Shown one piece after another: positions 37,435 through 45,492 of a stretch of 64,000 nt of DNA; within the stretch, counting starts at the first letter, position 1, and each line of letters begins with the position of its first letter. The DNA is from Williamsia deligens (GTDB lineage: Bacteria > Actinomycetota > Actinomycetes > Mycobacteriales > Mycobacteriaceae): contig NZ_JAMTCI010000004.1 of assembly GCF_024171765.1 (NCBI RefSeq), positions 62,001-126,000 of the forward strand, read 5' to 3'. Both the position numbers and the translations under genes were made by a program. The notes under the pieces were generated by a model. It was given only the letters and a program-made list of their open reading frames with translations, was not told the origin of the DNA and did not search any database.

Positions 37435-38358
37435 TCACGCCGGGACCACCTCGTCGAGAAAGTCCACGTAGTCGGCCACGGCGGTCTCGAATGCGTCGCC
37501 CAGATAGATGTCGAAGTGGCCGACCGGGTAGCGCTTGACGACGGCGTTCGCCATCTTCTCCGCGTGCGCCACCGTCGCCGCCGCGGGCGCGACGGTGTCG
37601 GTGTCGCACACCGCGAACAGCACCGGGGTGGTCACCGCCCGGGCCGCCCTGCCGGGGCGTTCACGCGGGATCCGCAGCGCCACCGCGGCGGCGACCTCGT
37701 CGGGGAACGACATCCCCGGCGGCACCAGCGCGAGGTAGCCGTCGAGTGCGTCGTGGGAGTTCATCAGGGCGGTCTCGCCCGGACGGCCGGCGAGGGCGAC
37801 CATCACCCGCGGTTTGCCGCGTGCCGCCGCGATGGTGTCGGCCAGCGCCCGTCCCATCACCGCCAGCGACGAGGACCCCATGCTCGCGCGCGCCGAGGCG
37901 ATGCCGTCGGTGAACGGGCACTGGGCGATGACCGCCGCGATGCGCGGGTCCTGTGCGGCGATGGCGAGGACGTGCCCGCCGCCGAACGAGGACCCGAAGA
38001 CGATGACCCGGTCGGGGTCGACATCCGGCAGCGAGCGTGCGTAGGCGATCGCCGCGTGCCAGTCCGCTCGCTGACGGTCCACGTCCAGCAGCTGGCGGGG
38101 TTCTCCGCCGCTGGCCCCGAAGTGGCGGTAGTCGAACGCCAGGGCGTGGTAGCCGGCGTCGACGAAACGTTCGGCGTAGGCGTCGAGTCGCATCTCCTTG
38201 ACCGCTCCGAGCCCGTGGCCGAGCACCACGATCGGTCGGCGGTCCGACGATGCGGCGTCCCCGGCCGTGTCCGCCCGGTAGAGCCAGCCGACGCATCGGG
38301 CGTCACCCGACTCGAAGCCGATGTCCTCGCGGGGGTAGGGCTCGGGAGAGGGGGTCAT
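37435..38358 (-). CDS. alpha/beta hydrolase (acyltransferase/peptidase-like)
   Basis: 307 residues with the alpha/beta-hydrolase fold: oxyanion region VVLGHGLGAVKEMRLDAYAERF, nucleophile elbow VFGSSFGGGH (Ser), and a C-terminal Asp/His pair around AVCDTDTVAP and YPVGHFDIYLG. It resembles the DLH/X-Pro dipeptidyl-peptidase-like group; the substrate is unknown. No signal peptide is visible. The ATG at 38358 is preceded at 7 nt by CATAAT, a leaderless arrangement. An in-frame GTG at 38382 would extend it by eight residues. Confidence 0.82.
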   Translation of the reverse strand: MTPSPEPYPREDIGFESGDARCVGWLYRADTAGDAASSDRRPIVVLGHGLGAVKEMRLDAYAERFVDAGYHALAFDYRHFGASGGEPRQLLDVDRQRADWHAAIAYARSLPDVDPDRVIVFGSSFGGGHVLAIAAQDPRIAAVIAQCPFTDGIASARASMGSSSLAVMGRALADTIAAARGKPRVMVALAGRPGETALMNSHDALDGYLALVPPGMSFPDEVAAAVALRIPRERPGRAARAVTTPVLFAVCDTDTVAPAAATVAHAEKMANAVVKRYPVGHFDIYLGDAFETAVADYVDFLDEVVPA

Positions 38359-38365
38359 GCGAGTG

Positions 38366-38371
38366 ATTATG
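38366..38371 (-). promoter_or_regulatory. -10 box of leaderless promoter (alpha/beta hydrolase)
   Basis: CATAAT on the minus strand, one mismatch from TATAAT, 7 nt before the ATG at 38358. Confidence 0.45.
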
Positions 38372-38401
38372 TCGTGGGCCACACCCGGGGGGTCCGGGGA
38401 C

Positions 38402-38956
38402 CTAGGAGTCCAGGCCCGCGATGCCGGCGATGTAGCGGCGCGCCATCACGTTCTGACCGAGGCGGGCGATCGGCCCACCGACCCGGGTGATCAGGGATGC
38501 GGGACGGGAGAACGCCGTGATCGCGAGCCGGACCGTGTCGTCGTCGTCGAGATGCACGAGGAACGCCTCCTCGCCCCGCTCGGGATGACCCGGCAGCGTG
38601 CCGTAGACGAAGCCGGCACGACGCGGCTCGTCGACGACCCGCACGACGCGCACCGGCGCCCGCAGTCCGAGGGGGCCCAGACCGATGGTCACGTCGGCGA
38701 CGGACCCATCCCGCAGAGGATCGTCGGATGCCGCCACCCGGGTCCCGGCACGCAGTTGCACCTGCCAGCCCAGGACCGCGGCCACACAGTCGGTGAACCG
38801 CGGCCGTCCCCGCCCGACGACGCCGTCGTGGTGCAGGTGGTGGTACCCGGCCGGGAGCTCGGCGAGCGTCGCCCCGACCTCGTCGTAGGTCAGGGGCGCC
38901 ACGGCGAGTTCGGCGGCGCGCGCGGGCTCGAGTCGGGACGCACGCGGTGTGGCCAT
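38402..38956 (-). CDS. DUF1990 family protein
   Basis: 184 residues of the DUF1990 family, common in actinobacteria and plants and without a known function. The typical segments are present: LTYDEVGATLAELPAGYHHLHHD near residue 22, RPRFTDCVAAVLGWQVQLRAG, FVYGTLPGHPERGEEAFLV and the C-terminal ARRYIAGI. It may have an SRPBCC-like fold. The start is set at the ATG before ATPRASRLEPARA; upstream in-frame codons belong to the neighbouring glycosylase region. The gene follows the mismatch glycosylase by 17 nt. Confidence 0.85.
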   Translation of the reverse strand: MATPRASRLEPARAAELAVAPLTYDEVGATLAELPAGYHHLHHDGVVGRGRPRFTDCVAAVLGWQVQLRAGTRVAASDDPLRDGSVADVTIGLGPLGLRAPVRVVRVVDEPRRAGFVYGTLPGHPERGEEAFLVHLDDDDTVRLAITAFSRPASLITRVGGPIARLGQNVMARRYIAGIAGLDS

Positions 38957-38973
38957 GACCCACCGTATCGCGG

Positions 38974-39543
38974 TCAGCGCGTGACGATCCCGGCGGCGAG
39001 ACCGGCCGCCCGATAGTGCGCGGCGAGGGTGTCGGCGGTCTCGTGGGCGTTGAGTCCGCTCGGGTTCGGCACCACCCAGAGCTGCGCGCCCGCGAGTCGC
39101 TCCGGCTGCTCCCCCACCACGGCCCGTCGTCGGCCGAAGCCCGTCCGATAGGCGGTGACACCGGCCACGGCGACGACTCGGGGGGCGATCGCGGCCACCC
39201 TGGCCTCGAGAGCGACGGCCCCGTCGCGGAGTTCGGTGTCGTCGAGTTCGTCGGCCCGTGCGGTCGCGCGGGCGACCACGTTCGTGATGCCGATCCCCGC
39301 GTCGAGGAGCGCCGCACGGTCGGTGGGCGTCATCCCCGCCGAGGCGTCGATCACGCGGTCGACGAGACCCGCGCGGTACAGCGCCGGATAGAAGCGGTTG
39401 CCGGGGCGCGCGAAGTGCGCGCCGGTCGCCGCGGTCCACAGGCTCGGGTTGATCCCCACGAACAGCAGGCGGCACCTGTCGTCGACGAGGTCGTCGACGA
39501 TCGCGCCCCGGTGGGCCGCGAGTTGTTCCCGGGTGAACCCCAT
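38974..39543 (-). CDS. mug: G/U mismatch-specific uracil-DNA glycosylase (MUG/TDG family)
   Basis: About 189 residues. The catalytic motif GINPS (LLFVGINPSLWTAATG) near residue 30 and the second motif NPSGLNAH near the C-terminus define the TDG/MUG family, which removes uracil or thymine from G mispairs for base excision repair. The ATG at 39543 is chosen; GTG codons at 39552 and 39558 would add 3-5 residues. It is divergent from the VOC gene only 29 bp away, so the promoters overlap. It probably cotranscribes the DUF1990 gene. Confidence 0.88.
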   Translation of the reverse strand: MGFTREQLAAHRGAIVDDLVDDRCRLLFVGINPSLWTAATGAHFARPGNRFYPALYRAGLVDRVIDASAGMTPTDRAALLDAGIGITNVVARATARADELDDTELRDGAVALEARVAAIAPRVVAVAGVTAYRTGFGRRRAVVGEQPERLAGAQLWVVPNPSGLNAHETADTLAAHYRAAGLAAGIVTR

Positions 39544-39559
39544 CCGGCTCACCCCCACC

Positions 39560-39565
39560 TAGGGT
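39560..39565 (+). promoter_or_regulatory. -10 box of leaderless promoter (VOC gene)
   Basis: TAGGGT followed by 7 nt and the ATG at 39573. It lies within the 29-bp gap shared with the divergent glycosylase gene. Confidence 0.5.
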
Positions 39566-39572
39566 CGTCACC

Positions 39573-40016
39573 ATGAGCGAGGACCCGATCGCGCGCCGTG
39601 CCCACTTCCTCACCTTCGCCACCGCCGACCTCGACGCGGCGCGACGGTTCTACATCGACGGGCTCGGGTGGGAACCGCTGCTCGACGTGGCCGGCGAGAT
39701 CGTCTTCTTCCAGGTGGCCGGCGGGTTCGTCCTGGGCCTCTTCCAGGCGGAGAAGTTCGCCGCCGACGTCGCGGGCGCCACCGCGACCGCGATCGGCGGG
39801 ACGACGATCGCGCACAACGTCGACAGCCGCGACGACGTGCACACCGTCGTCGACCGGATGGCAGGGTTCGGCGGCACCGTGGTCACGCCCCCGGAGGACG
39901 GCGCGTTCGGCGGCATCTTCCACGCGATCGTGCGCGACCCGAACGGTGTCGTGTGGGAGGTCGCCCACAACCCGGGTTTCTCGGTCGACGCCGACGGCAC
40001 CGTCCACCTGGGCTGA
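39573..40016 (+). CDS. VOC (glyoxalase/bleomycin resistance) family protein
   Basis: 147 residues with the vicinal-oxygen-chelate pattern: FLTFATADLDAARRFYIDGLGW at the N-terminus and the second half VTPPEDGAFGGIFHAIVRDPNGVVWEVAHNPG. It might bind a metal and act on a small molecule, but family members range from glyoxalases to resistance proteins and the substrate cannot be read. Leaderless start, as judged from the -10 box. It is convergent with the EEP-family gene, 8 nt apart. Confidence 0.85.
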   Translation: MSEDPIARRAHFLTFATADLDAARRFYIDGLGWEPLLDVAGEIVFFQVAGGFVLGLFQAEKFAADVAGATATAIGGTTIAHNVDSRDDVHTVVDRMAGFGGTVVTPPEDGAFGGIFHAIVRDPNGVVWEVAHNPGFSVDADGTVHLG

Positions 40017-40024
40017 GCGGTCGG

Positions 40025-41182
40025 TCACGGCCGCAGGTCGAGGTCGATCACGACCGGCGAGTGGTCGCTGACCGCGCGGGCGCCCTCGGGGCGGTCGACC
40101 ACGACGGCCTCGTGCACCGAGAAGTGCTCCGAGGCGAGGACGCGGTCGCTGGTCGACCGGGTGCCCGCCCCGACATCGCGCAAGCCCACCGTCGCGGCGA
40201 ACCGGGTCTCGGCCTCGTACTCGCGCGATCCCCGCTGGGTGTTGAAGTCCGCTCCGACGATCGTCGGGCCGGGCCAGAGCCGGACGCTGTCCAGCACGGG
40301 GGCCACCTGCCGCGCGACCTCGTCGACCCCGTCGTGCGGGGAGCTGAAGTGTCCGGACACGATCCGCACCGCGGTCCCGCCCGGCGTGAGCGCCATCGCG
40401 TCGGTCGCCCCACGGGGTTGGTGCTCGGTCGTCGTCGGGAACCATCGCCGCCGTAGCCCCCACCGGCTGCCCGCCGCGTCCGCCCACGCAGCGAGGGCCG
40501 ACCGCGCGCGACGCGCCCAGTCGTCGCCGAACGCGTCGCCGACACGCAGGTTGCGCGCGTCGGTGAGGACGATCCCGTGGAAGGTGAGGATGCCGGGGCC
40601 CTCCTGACGGCCGTAGATCTTCTCGGCGTTGACCGTCATCACCGCGCCTGTCGGGTGCAGCCTGCGCGCGAGCGCGCGCATGGTGTCGCTCAACGTGGAC
40701 CGCAGCGCGAACCGGTCCAGCTCCTGCAGCAGCACGATGTCGGGGTCGAGATCGGCGATGGCCTGGGCGAGGCGGTCGAGCTTGGCCGGGGTCGCGAAGA
40801 ACTCCCCGGACCCACCCATGCCGCCGTGGACGTTGAACTCGACGACGCGCAGACGTTCGGCGGAGCGCACCTCGGGGTCGGCAGCCGGTCGGACACGCGC
40901 CACCGGCGTCCGCGGGCCGATCGCCGCGACCGAGGTCGCTGCGACACCGGCCGCCACCGCGCCGGTCGCCGCACCCACTCGCGGCCGTGACCACGTGGAC
41001 CCTATGCCGGCCCCCGCCAGCGCGCCCGGCGCGACCCACCATCCGCGGTCCCGGATGGTGGTCCCCACCGTCTCCACGAGGCCTGACCGGTGACGGGGCG
41101 CGGGGATCGGTGGCAGTGCGGCGCCCCGGGCGATCGGAACGCGGCGGGCGGTGTGGACATGCGGTTCGACCGTGAGGGCCAT
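40025..41182 (-). CDS. endonuclease/exonuclease/phosphatase family protein
   Basis: 385 residues. The EEP fold begins near residue 110 with VVEFNVHGGMGG, then LLQELDRF (metal-binding Glu), VSGHFSSPHDG, IVGADFNTQRG and SDHSPVVIDLD at the end; all family catalytic positions are present. The first 100 residues are basic with two weakly hydrophobic Gly/Ala-rich stretches (GALAGAGIGS and TGAVAAGVAATSVAA), possibly a membrane anchor. It could be a phosphodiesterase, sphingomyelinase-like enzyme or nuclease. It lies 13 nt after the Dabb gene. Confidence 0.8.
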   Translation of the reverse strand: MALTVEPHVHTARRVPIARGAALPPIPAPRHRSGLVETVGTTIRDRGWWVAPGALAGAGIGSTWSRPRVGAATGAVAAGVAATSVAAIGPRTPVARVRPAADPEVRSAERLRVVEFNVHGGMGGSGEFFATPAKLDRLAQAIADLDPDIVLLQELDRFALRSTLSDTMRALARRLHPTGAVMTVNAEKIYGRQEGPGILTFHGIVLTDARNLRVGDAFGDDWARRARSALAAWADAAGSRWGLRRRWFPTTTEHQPRGATDAMALTPGGTAVRIVSGHFSSPHDGVDEVARQVAPVLDSVRLWPGPTIVGADFNTQRGSREYEAETRFAATVGLRDVGAGTRSTSDRVLASEHFSVHEAVVVDRPEGARAVSDHSPVVIDLDLRP

Positions 41183-41195
41183 GGCCGGGATCCGG

Positions 41196-41501
41196 TCAGA
41201 TCTCGAACTGCACGCGGGCGACCTGCTCGGCCACCGCGACGACCTCGGCGCGGTACACGTTGTGCTCGGCGTCGACGTCGTAGGCGCGGTAGTCCTCGAC
41301 GGTCGCCCAGTCGTTGGTGATCGCGAAGTCCCAGCCGCCGTCCCGCAGTCCGGCGTCGAGTCCGGTGTGGTTGGCCAGACACCCGGGGAGGTCGAGTGCG
41401 GCGATCCCGGCCAGGGCCGCTTGCAGTCGGGCGCGGTCGTCGGCGGAGGCGGACTCGTCCTCGGGGGCGCGCAGCCGCCCCATCACGACATTGCGGATCA
41501 T
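41196..41501 (-). CDS. Dabb family (stress-responsive A/B barrel) protein
   Basis: 101 residues with the Dabb dimeric alpha-beta barrel pattern: MIRNVVMGRL at the start, ALDLPGCLANHTGLDAGLRDGGWDFAITNDWATVEDYRAY in the middle. The family is small, soluble and mostly without a known activity; some members are aromatic polyketide cyclases. A CATACT box 7 nt before the ATG suggests a leaderless transcript that continues into the EEP gene. The ADH gene ends 23 nt upstream. Confidence 0.82.
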   Translation of the reverse strand: MIRNVVMGRLRAPEDESASADDRARLQAALAGIAALDLPGCLANHTGLDAGLRDGGWDFAITNDWATVEDYRAYDVDAEHNVYRAEVVAVAEQVARVQFEI

Positions 41502-41508
41502 GGCGCCG

Positions 41509-41514
41509 AGTATG
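41509..41514 (-). promoter_or_regulatory. -10 box of leaderless promoter (Dabb gene)
   Basis: CATACT on the minus strand, 7 nt before the ATG at 41501. Confidence 0.45.
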
Positions 41515-41524
41515 CCTGTCCCGG

Positions 41525-42532
41525 TCAGAGACGGATGACGGTGACACCGCCCGCCCCGGCGCCGGGTGCGCCGAGTTCGGCGAGGCGGGACGGGGCGTCG
41601 TCGAGTCCGATCACGTCACGCAGGAGCGGTCGGGGATCGATCGCGCCGCGGGCGATGTCGTCGAGCATCGCGGGGTACTCGTGGGCCGCCATCCCGTGAC
41701 TGCCGAGGAGCCGCAGTTCGCGGGCGACCACCGCGCCCATCGGCACGGCGGGGTCGGTGTCGGCGCCGAGCAGGCCGACCTGGACGTGGCGGCCACGCGG
41801 TCGCAGGGTGGCGATGGAGGCCCGCATCGTGGCCGGGGAGCCGAACGCGTCGAGAGAACAGTCGATGTCGCGCAGACCGTCCGCGGAGTCCGCCACCTCG
41901 GCGGCACCCATCTCCCGCGCCATCGCCCGGCTGCGATCGGACGGGTCGACACCGATCACGGTGGCACCGCGCGACGCGGCGATCATGACCGCGGCCAGAC
42001 CCACTCCCCCGCATCCGTGTACCGCGACCCGTTCCCCGTCGCGCACCTCTCCCACCGCGGTCACCGCGCGGTAGGCGGTCGCGAAGCGGCATCCCAGTGC
42101 GGCCGCCGCCTCGTCGGAGATGACGTCGGGGACGGCGACGAGGTTGACGTCGGCGTGGCGCAGGGCCACGAGGTCGGCGAACGAGCCGGCGTGGGTGAAG
42201 CCGGGCTGCTCCTGCCGCTCGCACACCTGGTGGTCGCCGCGGAGACAGGTCGGACAGGTCCCGCAGGCACAGACGAACGGTGCGGTGACCCGATCCCCGG
42301 GCGACCAGCGCGTCACCCCGGCGCCCACCTCCACCACCGTCCCGACGAGTTCGTGTCCGGGGATGTTCGGCAGTGGGATGTCGGGATCGTGGCCCTGCCA
42401 TCCGTGCCAGTCCGACCGGCACAGTCCGGTCGCCGCGACCGCGACGACGACGCCGTCGTCGGGGCACACCGGGGACGGCACCTCACGCAGGTCGATCGGT
42501 CCGCCGAACCGTTCGTAGACAACCGCCCTCAT
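41525..42532 (-). CDS. zinc-dependent alcohol dehydrogenase (MDR family)
   Basis: 335 residues of the medium-chain dehydrogenase family. The catalytic zinc ligand Cys is in GLCRSDWHG, with GHE at PGHELVGTV. The four structural-zinc cysteines lie in CACGTCPTCLRGDHQVC, and the cofactor motif is VHGCGGVGLAAVMIA followed by VIGVDPSD. The Asp after strand 2 favours NAD over NADP. It oxidises an alcohol or reduces an aldehyde of unknown identity. The aldo-keto reductase gene ends 27 nt upstream in the same direction. Confidence 0.9.
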   Translation of the reverse strand: MRAVVYERFGGPIDLREVPSPVCPDDGVVVAVAATGLCRSDWHGWQGHDPDIPLPNIPGHELVGTVVEVGAGVTRWSPGDRVTAPFVCACGTCPTCLRGDHQVCERQEQPGFTHAGSFADLVALRHADVNLVAVPDVISDEAAAALGCRFATAYRAVTAVGEVRDGERVAVHGCGGVGLAAVMIAASRGATVIGVDPSDRSRAMAREMGAAEVADSADGLRDIDCSLDAFGSPATMRASIATLRPRGRHVQVGLLGADTDPAVPMGAVVARELRLLGSHGMAAHEYPAMLDDIARGAIDPRPLLRDVIGLDDAPSRLAELGAPGAGAGGVTVIRL

Positions 42533-42559
42533 GCAGGACAGCGTGCCCGACGCGATCTC

Positions 42560-43531
42560 TCAGGAGAAGCCGACGATCGGACGCGGGGCGTAATGCGCCT
42601 CGAGCGTGGCGATCTCGTCGTCGGTGAGCGAGACGTCCAGGGCCGCGACGGCGTCGTCGACATGGGAGATCCTGCCCGCTCCGATGATCGGTGCGGTGAC
42701 GACGGGCTTGTGCAGCATCCACGCGAGAGCCACCTGCGCCCGGGGCAGGCCACGCCTCTCGGCCAGGTCCGACACGGCGTCCACGGTGGCCTTGTCGCCC
42801 TCGTCGTACAGCGTGGAGCCGAACTGGTCGGTCTGGCTGCGTGTCGTCTGCGCGTCCCAGTCACGGGTGAGCCGACCGCGGGCGAGAGGGCTCCACGGGA
42901 TGACGCCGACGCCCTGATCTGCGCACAGCGGGTGCATCTCCCGCTCCTCCTCGCGGTAGAGGAGGTTGTAGTGGTCCTGCATCGAGATGAACTTGCTCCA
43001 GCCGTGCAGCTCCGAGGTGTACAGCGACTTGGAGAACTGCCACGCGAACATCGACGACGCCCCGATGTAGCGCGCCTTGCCCGCCTTCACGACGTCGTGC
43101 AGTGCCTCGATGGTCTCCTCGATCGGCGTCTCGGGATCCCAGCGGTGGATCTGGTACAGGTCGACGTAGTCGGTGCCGAGGCGGCGCAGGCTGCCCTCGA
43201 TCTCGGTCATGATCGCTTTACGTGACGACCCGCGCTCGTTGGGGTGGGGTCGGCCGTTGTTGTAGACCTTGGTCGCGATCACCACGTCCTCGCGGTCGGC
43301 GAAGTCCCGGATCGCGCGCCCGACGATCTCCTCACTGGACCCCGCGGAGTAGACGTTCGCGGTGTCGAGGAACGTGATGCCCTGCTCCAGCGCATGCCGG
43401 ATGATCGTGCGCGACTCCTCCTCCGGCAGCGTCCACTCGTGCGTCCCGCGGTCGGGTTCGCCGAAACTCATGCAGCCCAGGCAGATCCGCGACACCTTCA
43501 GCCCGCTGCGACCCACGTTCACGTACTCCAC
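42560..43531 (-). CDS. aldo/keto reductase
   Basis: 323 residues with the AKR (beta/alpha)8 barrel. The tetrad is complete: Asp and Tyr in FLDTANVYSAGSSEE, Lys in VVIATKVYNN, His in LYQIHRWDPE. The NADPH-binding end is PIIGAGRISHVDDA. It resembles the YajO/Tas-type general-stress reductases acting on carbonyls. GTG start with GAGGAG 5 nt upstream. It is followed closely by the Zn-ADH gene, so the two may form a small redox operon. Confidence 0.9.
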   Translation of the reverse strand: MEYVNVGRSGLKVSRICLGCMSFGEPDRGTHEWTLPEEESRTIIRHALEQGITFLDTANVYSAGSSEEIVGRAIRDFADREDVVIATKVYNNGRPHPNERGSSRKAIMTEIEGSLRRLGTDYVDLYQIHRWDPETPIEETIEALHDVVKAGKARYIGASSMFAWQFSKSLYTSELHGWSKFISMQDHYNLLYREEEREMHPLCADQGVGVIPWSPLARGRLTRDWDAQTTRSQTDQFGSTLYDEGDKATVDAVSDLAERRGLPRAQVALAWMLHKPVVTAPIIGAGRISHVDDAVAALDVSLTDDEIATLEAHYAPRPIVGFS

Positions 43532-43658
43532 ACCGACTCCTCATGTTCGACGACGTCGCATCCGACGGTAACCATCCGTCGCGGGGCGGGCACGAACCGG
43601 ACATGCCCGCCGCCGGGCACGACGACGACGACCCGTCGGTCCCGCGGCGACCGTCGGA

Positions 43659-43664
43659 CATACT
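43659..43664 (+). promoter_or_regulatory. -10 box of leaderless promoter (PIN-like gene)
   Basis: CATACT followed by 7 nt and the ATG at 43672, matching the arrangement at 41509-41514. Confidence 0.45.
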
Positions 43665-43671
43665 CACCGCC

Positions 43672-44043
43672 ATGACGGAGACGGTGATCGTCGTCGACGC
43701 GGCGAACGTCGTGGGGTCACGCCCCGACGGCTGGTGGCGGGACCGACGCGGCGCCACCGAACGTCTCCGCGACGGGATCGCGGGACTCGCGACCGACGGC
43801 GTCGACGGTTCCGGACCCGCCCGCGTGGTCATGGTCGTCGAGGGCGCCGCCCGCGGGGTCGAGCGCACCGACACCGTCGAGGTCGTCGAGTCCGCGGGAT
43901 CCGGGGACGACACGATCGTGGCGGTGGTGTCCGATCTCGTGACCGACGCACTGTGCGTGGTGGTGACGGCCGATCGCGAGCTGCGTCGTCGGGTGGTCGA
44001 GCTCGGTGCGCGGGTGGTCGGGCCCCGGGCGATCCGGGATTAG
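43672..44043 (+). CDS. PIN/NYN-like domain protein
   Basis: 123 residues. It starts VIVVDAANVVGSRPDGWWRDR, with an Asp near residue 8 and Asn as in NYN/PIN folds, contains GSGDDTIVAVVSDL in the middle and ends with VVVTADRELRRRVVELGARV, the usual third acidic cluster. These positions suggest a metal-dependent RNase-like fold of the YacP group, but activity is not proven. No antitoxin-like partner is adjacent, so a VapBC-type toxin is unlikely. The start at 43672 is preferred over one 129 bp upstream because of the -10 box and the conserved beginning. Confidence 0.75.
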   Translation: MTETVIVVDAANVVGSRPDGWWRDRRGATERLRDGIAGLATDGVDGSGPARVVMVVEGAARGVERTDTVEVVESAGSGDDTIVAVVSDLVTDALCVVVTADRELRRRVVELGARVVGPRAIRD

Positions 44044-44072
44044 GGAACCGGACACCGCCGTTGTCCTCGGAC

Positions 44073-44897
44073 ATGGCTGAGAAGATCTGGTTCATCACCG
44101 GCACATCCCGCGGTTTCGGTCGCGAGTGGGCGACCGCCGCGCTCGATCGGGGCGACAAGGTCGCGGCCACGGCGCGCGACACGTCTGCGCTCGACGATCT
44201 CGTCGAGAGGTACGGCGACGCGATCCTCCCGATCCAGCTCGACGTCACCGACCGCGACGCCGACTTCGCCGCCGTCGCTCGCGCCCACGACCACTTCGGT
44301 CGTCTCGACGTCGTGGTGAACAACGCCGGCTACGGCCTGTTCGGATTCGTCGAGGAGGTCAGCGAGTCCGAGGCCCGCGACCAGATCGAGACGAACGTCT
44401 TCGGTGCGTTGTGGGTGACGCAGGCCGCGTTGCCGTACCTGCGCGAGCAGCGGTCGGGCCACATCGTTCAGGTGTCGTCGATCGGCGGCATCAGCGCCTT
44501 CCAGAACGTCGGGCTGTACCACGCGAGCAAGTGGGCGCTGGAGGGCTTCTCACAGTCGCTGGCGCAGGAGGTCGAGTCGTTCGGCATCCACGTCACGCTG
44601 ATCGAGCCGGGCGGGTTCTCGACCGACTGGGGTGGGTCGTCGGCCAAGCGCGCCGCACCGCTGGACGCCTACGCCGACGCCCACGAGGCCGCCGACAAGG
44701 CACGCGCCCAGCGCACCTCCGCCCAGGGCGACCCCGCCGCGTCGGGACGCGCGATCCTCAAGGTCGTCGACGCCGAACAGCCCCCGCTGCGGGTCTTCTT
44801 CGGCGAGGCACCCCTCGCGATCGCCAAGGCCGACTACGAGAAGCGCCTGGCGACCTGGGAGGAGTGGCAGCCCGTCGCCGTGGAGGCGCAGGGCTGA
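44073..44897 (+). CDS. short-chain dehydrogenase/reductase
   Basis: 274 residues, a classical SDR: cofactor motif TGTSRGFG at residues about 9-16, NNAG, catalytic Ser in VSSIGG and YHASK with Tyr and Lys. A C-terminal extension ends near TWEEWQPVA. It reduces or oxidises an unknown alcohol/ketone with NADP(H) or NAD(H). The ATG at 44073 directly precedes the first beta strand; a longer in-frame extension upstream overlaps the PIN-like gene and is rejected. It lies 29 nt after that gene. Confidence 0.88.
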   Translation: MAEKIWFITGTSRGFGREWATAALDRGDKVAATARDTSALDDLVERYGDAILPIQLDVTDRDADFAAVARAHDHFGRLDVVVNNAGYGLFGFVEEVSESEARDQIETNVFGALWVTQAALPYLREQRSGHIVQVSSIGGISAFQNVGLYHASKWALEGFSQSLAQEVESFGIHVTLIEPGGFSTDWGGSSAKRAAPLDAYADAHEAADKARAQRTSAQGDPAASGRAILKVVDAEQPPLRVFFGEAPLAIAKADYEKRLATWEEWQPVAVEAQG

Positions 44898-44916
44898 CCA
44901 CCCTCCGTCGCGGGAC

Positions 44917-45390
44917 TCAGGCCAGGTCGGCGCGGGTCCAGTTGCTGGCGAACTCCAGTCCCGAGCGGATGTAGAGCTGGCTGACCGGGCAGCGACGCTC
45001 GACCTCGGAGACGAAGGTGGAGAACTTCTCCTCGTCGGCGTCGGTCTGCACCGTGACCTCGACGCTGACCTTGTCGAAGTTCGCGTTGCCCTCGGCGCCG
45101 GTGACGAACACCGCGGTGTCCAGGTCGCCCTGGATCCGGAACGTGAACTCGCCCAGGGTGATGCCGAGATCCTTGGCGACGATCGAGGCGGTGACCTGGT
45201 TGCACGAGGTCAGCGCGCCCAGCGCGTACAGCAGTGGGCTGGGGGCTGCGTCCTTGCCACCGAAGGCCGGGTAGGCGTCGGTGTCGAACTCGTGCTTGTT
45301 GTCGCCCTGGGCGACGAGATGCTGGGCGACCCCCGACCCGCTCGCCTCGACGACGAACGGGACGACGGATGTGCGGATGGTGCTGGTCAC
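44917..45390 (-). CDS. OsmC family peroxiredoxin-like protein
   Basis: 157 residues with the OsmC/Ohr fold. The two redox cysteines are visible, one in ALTSCNQVTAS near residue 63 and one in ERRCPVSQLY near 134. Such proteins reduce organic hydroperoxides. It belongs to the YhfA-like OsmC branch rather than Ohr. CGGAGG precedes the GTG start. It is convergent with the SDR gene and lies 102 bp beyond the carboxylesterase stop; that gap contains nothing I recognise. Confidence 0.87.
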   Translation of the reverse strand: MTSTIRTSVVPFVVEASGSGVAQHLVAQGDNKHEFDTDAYPAFGGKDAAPSPLLYALGALTSCNQVTASIVAKDLGITLGEFTFRIQGDLDTAVFVTGAEGNANFDKVSVEVTVQTDADEEKFSTFVSEVERRCPVSQLYIRSGLEFASNWTRADLA

Positions 45391-45492
45391 GGAAACCTCC
45401 GAGTCGGCGGACAGAACACCCCATCACACCTGTCCGGCACGCATGCGGCAACGGTTGCGATCACGGTCGTCGGATGTCGCCTGTCGGGAACA

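Noticed and set aside
43672-44043. VapC-type toxin
   Set aside because: The fold looks PIN/NYN-like, but no small antitoxin gene precedes or overlaps it, and it is leaderless and alone.
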